A stretch of DNA of 7,324 nucleotides. It comes from Candidatus Rifleibacteriota bacterium (GTDB lineage: Bacteria > Riflebacteria > Ozemobacteria > Ozemobacterales > Ozemobacteraceae). This document shows, in pieces, positions 1 through 7,103 of this stretch (positions are counted from its first letter, which is position 1; each line of letters opens with the position of its first letter). The notes beneath the pieces were generated by a model that worked only from the letters and a program-made list of their open reading frames with translations, was not told the DNA's origin and did not search any database. A program made the translations under genes and the position numbers. The stretch is from assembly GCA_029560455.1 (NCBI GenBank), contig JAKQKW010000096.1, positions 1-7,324 of the forward strand. Reading direction: 5' to 3'.

Positions 1-26
1 AAACCATAGAAAACCTGGGTAAATAA
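1..26 (+). CDS. Possible 3' end of an upstream gene
   Basis: The frame starting at base 3 reads T-I-E-N-L-G-K and then TAA at 24-26. The final A of that stop is also the first base of the recJ ATG (TAATG). Such one-base overlaps are typical of translationally coupled genes in an operon, and recJ has only a weak Shine-Dalgarno (CTGGGT, 15-20), which fits coupling. Only seven codons are visible, and another frame also meets a stop (TAA 20-22), so this may be chance. The product cannot be identified. Confidence 0.25.
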
Positions 27-2107
27 TGGAAAAAATCTGGAAAATCAGGGAAGTCGACACGGAACTGCTCGGTAGAATGCGATCTACCGGGTTTCCTGAC
101 ATTCTGCTGAAGATCCTGATCAATCGTGGCATAACCGACGAAGCCAGCATCGAGAAATATTTCTCGCCGCGCAGTCGCTACCTGTTCTCGCCTTTCGTCA
201 TCGACGGGCTGTGTACGGCAGTCGACCGCATTTTCAGGGCCTTCGAGCGTGACGAAAGCATCAGGGTCTATGGTGACCGCGACGTCGACGGTATCACTTC
301 GACGGTGATGCTGACCGAAACGCTGCGCAGCTTTCACAAGCTCGTCGATTACACAGTGCCGGTCATCGAAGACGGTTACGGGCTCAACCCGGATTATATC
401 GACGTTGCGGCCAGAGACGGCATCAAGCTGATCGTGACCGTCGACTGCGGCATCAGCAACCTCGCCGAGGTTGAATACGCCCGCAGCAAGGGTATCGAGG
501 TGATCATCACCGACCACCACGAGCCGCCGAGTCAGTTGCCGAACGCGGTCGCGATCGTCGACCCGAAGCTGCACGACTCATGCTGCCCGCAGAAAAACAT
601 CGCCGGGGTCGGCGTTGCCTTCAAGCTGGCAATGGCACTGGAAATGGCGCGGGCCAACCGGTTGTCGAAGCCGTTGATGGTTTTCGACCTAAGTGAGCAC
701 GATATCGAGGTCGTGAGATTTTCGGTGCGTGAGGGTTTCACGCCGGTCAAGAATATCGACCGGGCCGCGATGCATGGGTGTGTTCCGGTGTTTTTCAGTG
801 AGGAAGAGCGAAAAACGATCGGCGAACTGCTGCCGATGGTTCTGAGCAATGCCAGCAACGACCCGAATCTACGACCGGTCTACGTTGACAAGGTAATTGC
901 CGAATGCCTGCCCGATGCGGCTTCGCAGACGAAGGCGGCGTTCCGGCATTCGCTGAATCTCGACGGGATGGATGGCGGGCGGGCGCTGACGCTGATGTAT
1001 CTCAAATGCATCGAAGCGAAGCTGCCGGCGGTAAAGACGTTGTGGCACCGTGGCCTCGACATACTGACGATCGGCACGATTGCCGACATGGTGCCGCTGC
1101 ACGGCGAGAACCGCACTTTTGCGCAGATGGGGCTGAAGTTTGTCGGCAAGAGCAAGCGCATGGGCCTGGCGAGTCTTTTCGGTGCCCTGGGCTGGAAAAA
1201 CCGGCAGGTGACAGAGCGCGATATCAGTTTCAGTATCGCGCCGATTCTCAACGCTTCGGGGCGGCTACGCACCGCCGAACTGGCGATAGAACTGCTGTGC
1301 ACCACGCAGGCGGCACGGGCCGAAGAACTGGCGAAGCAGCTGTATGAATTGAACAACGAACGCAAGCGTCTTGGCGAAGAGTGTTACAACGGCGTCAAGC
1401 GTTATCTGATCGAGCAGAACGATATCGAGAACGACCGCATTCTCATGGTCGCGGCACCGATGAAGAATCAGGGGGTCACCGGCATCGTCGCCACCCGTCT
1501 GATGCTTGATTACTGCCGACCGGTGATTGTACTGCTCGAAGATCAGGGCAAATTTTTAGGTTCGGCGCGCAGTTTCAAGGACATCAATATCATCGAGGCC
1601 CTCAACTACTGTTCTGAATGCCTCGAAAAATTTGGCGGGCATGTCGGGGCCGCGGGGCTGACGATGCAGCCAGGCAATGAGACGCTTTTCCGTCAGAAGC
1701 TGCGGGAATTTGCCGGGCAGCACATCAGTCTCGAAGATCTGCAGCCAGAGTGGCTGATCGATTCTGAATTATCGATAGAAAAGGTTGACGAGCAGTTTCT
1801 GCAGGACATTCTCAACTTTGCGCCTTTTGGCATCGATAACCCGGCGCCGGTATTCATGGCGCAGGGTGCGGTGTTTCAGGAGATCCGCAAGGTTGGCGAA
1901 GGCAGGAATCATCTGCGTTTCAAGTTCAGGCGGGCGAACGGGCGCAGCATTTTCGGCATCGGGTTCAATCTCGGTGATATAATGGCGCCGGAAACGATCC
2001 GGGATGGCACCTGCGATCTCGTCTTTCAGGTAGAGCCGAATGATTACAATGGGGTCAGATCAGCGCAACTGATGGTGCTTGACTGCCGGATACGGGGGTT
2101 CAAGTGA
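26..2107 (+). CDS. recJ: Single-stranded-DNA-specific 5'-3' exonuclease RecJ, with an internal insert
   Basis: RecJ is a cytoplasmic, metal-dependent DHH-family nuclease that degrades single-stranded DNA 5'-3' in recombination and mismatch or base-excision repair. Seen here: motif I GDRDVDG (D84, D86, D88), TVDCGI (D140), TDHH (D163, H164, H165), VDP (D179), AGVGVAFK (193-200), GTIADMVPL (D354), NASGRL (N409-), a long charged helix (about 429-465), the DHHA1 signature GGHVGAAG (537-544, H539), and a C-terminal region (about 585-690) that fits the RecJ OB fold. All expected metal ligands are present. Two oddities: the usual Tyr in GDYDxDG is Arg85, and D163 to D354 spans 191 residues against about 60 in compact RecJs, so an insert of about 130 aa lies at about 205-340. 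The frame is intact and 693 aa is within the family range. The start at 26 is the first ATG and leaves a normal N-terminus, but its ribosome site is weak, perhaps because translation is coupled to an upstream gene. Confidence 0.93.
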   Translation: MEKIWKIREVDTELLGRMRSTGFPDILLKILINRGITDEASIEKYFSPRSRYLFSPFVIDGLCTAVDRIFRAFERDESIRVYGDRDVDGITSTVMLTETLRSFHKLVDYTVPVIEDGYGLNPDYIDVAARDGIKLIVTVDCGISNLAEVEYARSKGIEVIITDHHEPPSQLPNAVAIVDPKLHDSCCPQKNIAGVGVAFKLAMALEMARANRLSKPLMVFDLSEHDIEVVRFSVREGFTPVKNIDRAAMHGCVPVFFSEEERKTIGELLPMVLSNASNDPNLRPVYVDKVIAECLPDAASQTKAAFRHSLNLDGMDGGRALTLMYLKCIEAKLPAVKTLWHRGLDILTIGTIADMVPLHGENRTFAQMGLKFVGKSKRMGLASLFGALGWKNRQVTERDISFSIAPILNASGRLRTAELAIELLCTTQAARAEELAKQLYELNNERKRLGEECYNGVKRYLIEQNDIENDRILMVAAPMKNQGVTGIVATRLMLDYCRPVIVLLEDQGKFLGSARSFKDINIIEALNYCSECLEKFGGHVGAAGLTMQPGNETLFRQKLREFAGQHISLEDLQPEWLIDSELSIEKVDEQFLQDILNFAPFGIDNPAPVFMAQGAVFQEIRKVGEGRNHLRFKFRRANGRSIFGIGFNLGDIMAPETIRDGTCDLVFQVEPNDYNGVRSAQLMVLDCRIRGFK

Positions 2108-2123
2108 GTCTGGTGGCGCAGCT

Positions 2124-2128
2124 GGAGG
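2124..2128 (+). promoter_or_regulatory. Ribosome binding site of the ComFB-family gene
   Basis: GGAGG lies four bases before the ATG at 2133. It decides the start. The same frame is open from an ATG at 2079 inside recJ, but that start has no such site and would add 18 residues overlapping the RecJ C-terminus. Confidence 0.75.
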
Positions 2129-2132
2129 TAAT

Positions 2133-2441
2133 ATGAACGTACGTGAGCGGTCGCCGTTGAATCGTTATGATTTTTCGCGCATGGTGAATATGTGGGAAAC
2201 TCTGGTTCTTGAGGTCATTGCCGACATGATCGAGCGCAACGAGATGTGCAACTGTCATGACTGCGTGCTCGACACCTGTGCGCTGGCGCTCAACAGTCTG
2301 CCGAGCCGGTACTGGATTCTCGGCAGTTACGATGCCTTTTCGCCGCCTGAAAGCTTTACCGAAGACGTCATGAATGTACGACTGGCAGAAGAGGCGGTTT
2401 TGAAGGCATACCGGCTGGTGCAGGCCAACCCGCACCACTGA
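2133..2441 (+). CDS. ComFB-family protein (late competence / cyclic-dinucleotide receptor-like)
   Basis: This 102-aa cytoplasmic protein matches the ComFB family. Visible hallmarks are an N-terminal amphipathic helix (VNMWETLVLEVIADMIE, about 18-34), a Cys cluster CNCHDCVLDTC (C39, C41, C44, C49) with the helix ALALNSLPSRY (50-60) directly after it, and a C-terminal helix ending in NPHH, close to the NPRH ending of many members. The Cys cluster may bind metal. Known of the family: comFB sits in the Bacillus comF competence operon, and cyanobacterial ComFB-domain proteins (CdgR and relatives) bind c-di-GMP or c-di-AMP. Whether this one binds a nucleotide is not visible. It starts 25 bases after the recJ stop with no terminator between, so the two are probably co-transcribed. 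The neighbour is recJ and not comFA or comFC, so a role in DNA uptake is inference. There is no signal peptide or membrane segment. Confidence 0.85.
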   Translation: MNVRERSPLNRYDFSRMVNMWETLVLEVIADMIERNEMCNCHDCVLDTCALALNSLPSRYWILGSYDAFSPPESFTEDVMNVRLAEEAVLKAYRLVQANPHH

Positions 2442-2592
2442 CGCGCGCGGAAAAAGAGAGAAAAAACAGGCCCAGCCATTCTCGGTTAGTTATTAAACAT
2501 TGATCAATAGATAGTTGTGTTCAACTGGTGGTCTTTGTAAAGTTGCAGCTTCGGCCTGTCAGCCGGGATAATTGCCCCTTTCGATTGTGATT

Positions 2593-2652
2593 TTTTACAC
2601 AAGCAGCCGTTGTTTTACACGTGCACCCGGCAGCAATTTTTCGCGATATTAT
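2593..2652 (+). promoter_or_regulatory. Candidate activator-type promoter: TTTTACAC direct repeats upstream of a TATTAT box
   Basis: TTTTACAC occurs at 2593-2600 and 2613-2620, start to start 20 bases, on one DNA face. TATTAT at 2647-2652 matches the sigma-70 -10 consensus at five of six positions but has no good -35 at 16-18 bases. With a start near 2659 the repeats would sit at about -66 and -46, where response-regulator-type activators often bind. This is a pattern reading only; the transcript would have a leader of about 150 bases. Confidence 0.3.
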
Positions 2653-2732
2653 GTAAACCTTACAGAAAAACTTGATTTTTCGAGGCGATTTTAGCGGGTG
2701 TGGCGATTTTTTTTGCTGATTTCATCAAAAAA

Positions 2733-2762
2733 TTCAAGACAAATGCCGTTGGTTCTGATAAT
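2733..2762 (+). promoter_or_regulatory. Alternative weak sigma-70-like promoter
   Basis: GATAAT (2757-2762) matches the -10 consensus at five of six positions. TTCAAG (2733-2738) is a poor -35 (three of six) at an 18-base spacing. Transcription would begin near 2769 and give a leader of about 43 bases ahead of the HEAT gene. It competes with the candidate near 2647; sequence alone cannot choose. Confidence 0.25.
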
Positions 2763-2800
2763 CTGCTAAGTTAATAACTCAGCTACAGTCAGAAAATCTC

Positions 2801-2806
2801 GGAGGT
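2801..2806 (+). promoter_or_regulatory. Ribosome binding site of the HEAT-repeat gene
   Basis: GGAGGT ends five bases before the ATG at 2812, a near-ideal Shine-Dalgarno. It fixes the start, which also places the zinc-ribbon Cys pair right at the N-terminus. Confidence 0.85.
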
Positions 2807-2811
2807 CTCCC

Positions 2812-5800
2812 ATGCAGTGTCCAGGATGCGGTTTTGAAAATGAAAAGGGCAATAAATTCTGCAACATGTGCGGAATGGGTCTGCCCGGTACAGGCGAAAC
2901 TCCTGACGCACCTGCAGAGCGTGAACCGCTCGATCTCGATCTTTCGCTCGACCTCGATGTCAGCGAGGCGGCCGATGCGGCCGGTGGTCTTTCGTTCGAT
3001 CTGGGCACCCCGGCGGGCGGCAGTTTTGATCTGTCGGCCGGTTCGGCTGATGATGCCAGCGACCTGCAGCTCGACATGCCAGAAGCCCAGGAAAAATCCG
3101 AGATAAGCCTGGACCTCAATGCCGGCAGCGATGATTTCAGTTTTGATTCTATCGATAACAGTGCCGCTTCCCCTGCCGTCGATCTCGACATTACCATGGA
3201 ACAGGGCGATTCGGGGCTGAATTTTGATCTGCTCGACAATACTCCGACTGAGCAGGCAGGCGTCGATGACGACCCGTTTGCCGCACCGGCCGGGTTTGAT
3301 ATTTCTCTCGACGAAGCGACGGCAGAGCAGCCTGTCGATACCGCATCATTCGATGAACCGGCTGTGGCAGTCAGCGAACCTTCAGCAACTGACGAATTCA
3401 GTTTCGACGTTGCCGAAACCACGCCGGAACCGGCAGCACGCGAAGTCGATGCCGAAACGCTTGCGGTCGAAACCGAAAGCTTTGACTTTGGCGATCTCGA
3501 TTCAACACCGGCAACGGCGGCAGTCAGCCCCGTGGCACCGGCTGCAGCGGTTGAAGAGAGTGACGACGACCTCAGCGGTCTGATTGTCAGCAGCACCGAT
3601 GATTTTTCGACCACTACCGAAGTCAGCGTCGACTTTGACGATGACGATGCAACAGTCAGTGTTGCCACCGACAATGACGATGACGACAGCTTTCTCGATT
3701 CTCTCGTCGTCGAAACCGTTCAGCCCGAAAAACCGGCAGCAGCTGCTGCCAAGCCGGCACAGCCGCAGGCTCAGGCCGTAAAGCCGGCCGCTCAACCGGT
3801 TAAACCGGCAGTTCAGGCTGCAAAGCCTGCGCCTCAGGCAGCAGAATCTGAAGCTGAAGCCGATGATGAGCTCAACGGTCTGATTCTCGGAATCGAAGGC
3901 AAGGCACCGGCGAAGCCTGCCGCTGCGCCAGCGCCAGTAAAAGCTGAAGTTGAATACGAAGAAGATTTTTCGGCTCTGCCAGGTGGCGATGCAGAAGGCG
4001 AAAACGAAACCGAATTTGATATTGCCTCGCTTGGCGGCCTTGGAGGAGAACTTGAAGCACCGGCGCCGGCGGCAGAAAGCAATGCAGCCTATTCTCCCGC
4101 AATCATGCCCGCTGCCATACTCGAAGAGGCCCCACCCCTCACCCCGCTTGAACAGCTTTCAGAAATCAGACAGCAGCTCGCCGATACCAACGACCCCGAT
4201 GAGCGTTATTCGCTGGTTCTGCGCATGCGCGAACTGGCGCTTCCTGAAGCTGCCGGCGATTTTATCAAACTGCTCGGCGATGAACTGAAGGATATCAGAG
4301 AAGTCGCGGCCGGTTTTCTCGGCGATATCGCAGCGAAAGAAGCGGTCAGACCACTGGTTCTCTGCCTGACTTCAGAGCATCCGCAGCTCAAGTTCCTGGC
4401 CGCCCGCTCACTGGGCCGCATTGGTTCTGAAGACGCGGTTGTACCTCTCGTAAAACTTCTTGAAGAAGACAACGAGGATCTGCGCTACGTGACCCTTGAA
4501 GCACTCGGCAAAATTGGCTCGGCTTCGGCCCTGAAGGCGGTCAGCGCTTTTCTGAAGAGCCGCAACAATGATCTGCGCTATATCGCCTGCGAAGCGATCG
4601 GCAATATCGCCGACCCGAAATCGGTGGCAATCGTGCTGCCGATGCTCAAAGACCCCGAATTCGAAGTTCGTCTGAAGGCCATCGAAGCGCTCGGCAAGAT
4701 GGCTTCGACCGCGGCCTGCGACCAGCTGCTCGTCGTGCTCGGCGAAGACAACGAACGCATCAGAACCGCGACCATTCAGGCACTGGGCCAGATCCGCAAT
4801 GCGAATGCCGTTGATCCGCTCATCGATATCTATCAGGTCAGCAACCCGCAGCTCAAGGAAAAAATCATCTGGGCCCTCGGCGAAATCGGTGACGCCAAAG
4901 CTGTCGAACCGCTGCTCAAACTTTCGAACGCTTTCAATACCCGGCTGACCATGTTGTCTCTTGAAGCTTTTGCGAAGATCAAATCGAGCAAAGCCAGCCG
5001 CTACGTGCTTTCGGTTCTCGAAAAAGAAGATCCGATGCTTTGCCTGAAGGCCATCGAGGCCCTCGGCGAAATCGGCGAAAAGGCCACGGCCGGCAATCTC
5101 GTTAAATTTCTGGAAGCGGCCGAACCCGAGCATAAAATTTCAGCGGCAAAAGCCATCGGCAAAATCGGCAACCCGATCGCCATTGAGCCGCTGGTTCAGA
5201 GACTTACCGATTCAGAGCGCGATGTCCGCCTTGCTGCCATCGAAGCTCTTGGCCTGATCAAAGGCGCGCGCGCCATCGAACCTCTGATAAAGTCTCTTGC
5301 CGAACAGGATTCCCAGATCGTCGAAAAGGCCGAATGGGCCATCTGCGAAATGGGCGAAATGGCTGTCGAACAGATTACCAAAGCAATTCAGAGCGGCAGC
5401 AACGACAACATCCTGCCGTCGCTCGTCAGGGTTCTGGGCCGCATCGGCAGCATCAGAGCAATTTTCCCGCTGCTGAAGGTTCTCGACACCACCGACGACC
5501 GCAAACTCAGCACCTGCATCGCCGACAGTCTGCTCGCCATTGATGAATACCTGACTTCAGCCAACCCGATCTCGGTAATCCTCAAAGAAGGCTACGCCTG
5601 GGCACAGTTCTCGGTCGCACAGGCCCTCGCCGCCCTGCAGGACGAGCGCGCTTTCGGGCTGCTGATCAAAATCGCCCGTGAAACCATCACAGACAAAGAC
5701 ATGAAAAAGCTTGCCGGGATTCCCGACAAGCGCATTCTTGAATGCAGCAGCGAAATTCTGCATCTGATCAGGCTAAACGTCGCCCATCTGTTCGCCAAAG

Positions 5801-7035
5801 TCGGCAACGACAAGGCGATACCAGTGATCATGAGCTACTTTGCCAGCGGCGATCAGCTGCAACGGCAATGGTGTGTCGAAGCTCTCGGCGGCATCAAGAC
5901 CGAAGGTGCTCTCGACGCCCTCATCGATATTCTCAAAAAGCCTGAATACAATATTCCGCTCGAACTGCTGTCGCGGCAGCTGATTTCGAACCAGAGCCGC
6001 AAGCTCGTCGAAAAACTGATCATGGGTGCTTCACATCCGGCCGAAGCGGTGCGCGTCTCGATCGCGACCGTGCTTGGTGACACCCGCGACCCGCGCGCCA
6101 TCAGAACCCTGTCGAACCTGGTGAAAGACACCACCGAAAAGGTTCGCTCGGCCGCCATCGAAGCAATCGGCAAGATCGGCACCACCGCTGCGGTACAGCC
6201 GGCGATCGAGGCTCTGCGTGACTCGGTCGAAACGGTTCGCGCCAAAGCCGCCCAGGTTCTGGGTGAGCTCAAAGACACCGCCGCTGTCGAATTTCTCGAA
6301 AAAGCGAGCAAAGACGCTTCCGAAATGGTCAGACGTCTGTCGATCAAATCGCTCTCTCAGATGGCCGATGCCCGCGTGCCAGATATCATCATCGCCGCCC
6401 TCACCGACAAGGCCGAAGCGGTGCGCTGCATGGCTGTAGTCGTGCTTGGCGAACGCCGCGACCGTGTTGCTCTGCCGCACCTGGTCAAATCACTCGAAGA
6501 CGCATCTGAAAAGGTCAGGGAAGCGGCGGCCGAAGCACTCGCCCGCATCGGTGACCCGCATTCGATCATGCCGATGCTCGCCCGCCTCGATGACCCGTCC
6601 CCGATTGTACCGCTCGCCTGCAGCGAAGCAATCGTCAGCTTTGGCGAAAACTCATACGAAGTACTTATCGAAGCGCTCAAGCACGCCGAAGAGCGCATCA
6701 GACGTCATGCCTGCGATCTGCTGGTGCGCATTGGCGAGAACAATCTGATCGGTCGCCTGCTGCGCATCTCACAGGACCGCAATAACTTCCTGCGTGAGAA
6801 CGTCGCCCGCATTCTCGGCCGCATTGGTAACAGCAGTGTCGTCGAAACCCTGATGCAGATGCTCGCCGACCGCAGCAGTGCCGTGCGCAAAACCGCAGCC
6901 GAAGCGCTTGGCAATCTGCGCGACATTCGCTGTCTCGTTGCCCTGAAGAATGCCACCCGCGACCAGAGCCGCGAAGTGCGTCTGGCCGCCACCATGGCCC
7001 TGCAGGAAATCTTCAAGGCCCACAAGCTCAACTGA
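2812..7035 (+). CDS. Giant zinc-ribbon / acidic low-complexity / HEAT-repeat protein (1,407 aa), probable scaffold
   Basis: Domains in order: a zinc ribbon at 3-20 (CPGC...CNMC; C3, C6, C17, C20). Next an acidic, probably disordered region (about 25-300) full of FD[LIF] and LDLD motifs, such as 40-50 and 60-64. Then a Lys-Pro-Ala-Gln linker (about 304-343), a second acidic stretch (344-442), and about 29 HEAT repeats (about 444-1407) of the PBS-lyase/EZ type with consensus AVxPLxxxLxDxxxxVRxxAxEALGxIG. Repeats at 511-820 are ten units of exactly 31 aa; those at 883-1095 are degenerate with an extra segment at about 956-990; regularity returns from 1096. No signal peptide or membrane segment is visible, so it should be cytoplasmic. 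HEAT solenoids bind proteins, hence the scaffold inference. No catalytic motif is seen and I recognise no named family with this full architecture. DD[DE]LxGLI occurs twice, at 251-258 and 351-358. It is a single-gene unit with its own leader and terminator. Confidence 0.9.
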   Translation: MQCPGCGFENEKGNKFCNMCGMGLPGTGETPDAPAEREPLDLDLSLDLDVSEAADAAGGLSFDLGTPAGGSFDLSAGSADDASDLQLDMPEAQEKSEISLDLNAGSDDFSFDSIDNSAASPAVDLDITMEQGDSGLNFDLLDNTPTEQAGVDDDPFAAPAGFDISLDEATAEQPVDTASFDEPAVAVSEPSATDEFSFDVAETTPEPAAREVDAETLAVETESFDFGDLDSTPATAAVSPVAPAAAVEESDDDLSGLIVSSTDDFSTTTEVSVDFDDDDATVSVATDNDDDDSFLDSLVVETVQPEKPAAAAAKPAQPQAQAVKPAAQPVKPAVQAAKPAPQAAESEAEADDELNGLILGIEGKAPAKPAAAPAPVKAEVEYEEDFSALPGGDAEGENETEFDIASLGGLGGELEAPAPAAESNAAYSPAIMPAAILEEAPPLTPLEQLSEIRQQLADTNDPDERYSLVLRMRELALPEAAGDFIKLLGDELKDIREVAAGFLGDIAAKEAVRPLVLCLTSEHPQLKFLAARSLGRIGSEDAVVPLVKLLEEDNEDLRYVTLEALGKIGSASALKAVSAFLKSRNNDLRYIACEAIGNIADPKSVAIVLPMLKDPEFEVRLKAIEALGKMASTAACDQLLVVLGEDNERIRTATIQALGQIRNANAVDPLIDIYQVSNPQLKEKIIWALGEIGDAKAVEPLLKLSNAFNTRLTMLSLEAFAKIKSSKASRYVLSVLEKEDPMLCLKAIEALGEIGEKATAGNLVKFLEAAEPEHKISAAKAIGKIGNPIAIEPLVQRLTDSERDVRLAAIEALGLIKGARAIEPLIKSLAEQDSQIVEKAEWAICEMGEMAVEQITKAIQSGSNDNILPSLVRVLGRIGSIRAIFPLLKVLDTTDDRKLSTCIADSLLAIDEYLTSANPISVILKEGYAWAQFSVAQALAALQDERAFGLLIKIARETITDKDMKKLAGIPDKRILECSSEILHLIRLNVAHLFAKVGNDKAIPVIMSYFASGDQLQRQWCVEALGGIKTEGALDALIDILKKPEYNIPLELLSRQLISNQSRKLVEKLIMGASHPAEAVRVSIATVLGDTRDPRAIRTLSNLVKDTTEKVRSAAIEAIGKIGTTAAVQPAIEALRDSVETVRAKAAQVLGELKDTAAVEFLEKASKDASEMVRRLSIKSLSQMADARVPDIIIAALTDKAEAVRCMAVVVLGERRDRVALPHLVKSLEDASEKVREAAAEALARIGDPHSIMPMLARLDDPSPIVPLACSEAIVSFGENSYEVLIEALKHAEERIRRHACDLLVRIGENNLIGRLLRISQDRNNFLRENVARILGRIGNSSVVETLMQMLADRSSAVRKTAAEALGNLRDIRCLVALKNATRDQSREVRLAATMALQEIFKAHKLN
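4342..7035 (+). repeat. HEAT-repeat coding array, 93-base periodicity
   Basis: Within the large gene, codons 511-820 (bases 4342-5271) encode ten consecutive 31-residue units with no length variation. Codons 1096-1250 (6097-6561) encode five more. Units between (5272-6096) and at the end run 30-35 residues or are fused by insertions. Unit boundaries are marked by Ala-Ile/Val-x-Pro-Leu at the start and LGxIG near the end. The units have diverged in sequence, so this is an old duplication series and not a recent tandem repeat. Confidence 0.85.
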
Positions 7036-7053
7036 GTTTTACTTAATCAAGCA

Positions 7054-7089
7054 AGCCGGCCGGGGTTATGCCCCGGCCGGTTTTTATTT
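7054..7089 (+). terminator. Intrinsic (Rho-independent) terminator of the HEAT-repeat gene
   Basis: CCGGCCGGGG (7056-7065) and CCCCGGCCGG (7071-7080) form a perfect 10-bp GC-only stem around the loop TTATG, followed at once by TTTTTATTT (7081-7089). AAG before the stem can pair with the first T residues to lengthen it. It begins about 20 bases after the stop at 7035. The T tract is on the + strand, so it ends transcription of the HEAT gene. Confidence 0.95.
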
Positions 7090-7103
7090 CCAACAACTTG
7101 TCA

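Larger units (their letters stand above)
2442..2811. other. Gene-free spacer / probable promoter region upstream of the HEAT-repeat gene
   Basis: These 370 bases have no credible coding frame on either strand. They are more AT-rich than the genes, with A and T tracts at 2451-2467, 2591-2596, 2637-2641 and 2707-2714. Short repeats are TTTTACAC (2593-2600, 2613-2620) and GGCGATTTT (2684-2692, 2702-2710). I found no convincing intrinsic terminator after the ComFB-family gene; CGGC/GCCG around 2556-2569 makes only a 4-bp stem with no T tract directly after it. No riboswitch class is recognisable. The spacer most likely carries the end of the recJ-comFB transcript and the promoter and leader of the next gene. 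Confidence 0.6.

Noticed and set aside
904..1347. 147-codon frame on the + strand inside recJ
   Set aside because: It is out of frame with intact RecJ motifs, and its Arg/Ala/Gly-rich composition is that of a shadow frame.
2079..2132. Upstream ATG extending the ComFB-family protein by 18 residues
   Set aside because: It has no good ribosome site and overlaps the RecJ end. The added residues are Gly/Ser-rich and outside the family domain, whereas ATG 2133 has GGAGG at four bases.
2540..2580. Possible riboswitch or terminator around the CTTCGG and CGGC/GCCG bases
   Set aside because: Only 3-4 bp stems can be drawn, no T tract follows directly, and no conserved riboswitch core is recognisable.
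2766..3674. 302-codon open frame on the minus strand opposite the acidic N-terminal region
   Set aside because: Its Ser-rich, low-complexity product is the mirror of the Asp/Glu/Ala codons of the real gene. No ribosome site or recognisable domain is present, and the + strand frame is clearly the gene.
4408..5133. 241-codon minus-strand frame inside the HEAT region
   Set aside because: The product repeats with the 93-base period of the opposite HEAT coding sequence, as a shadow frame would; it has no domain or start signal.
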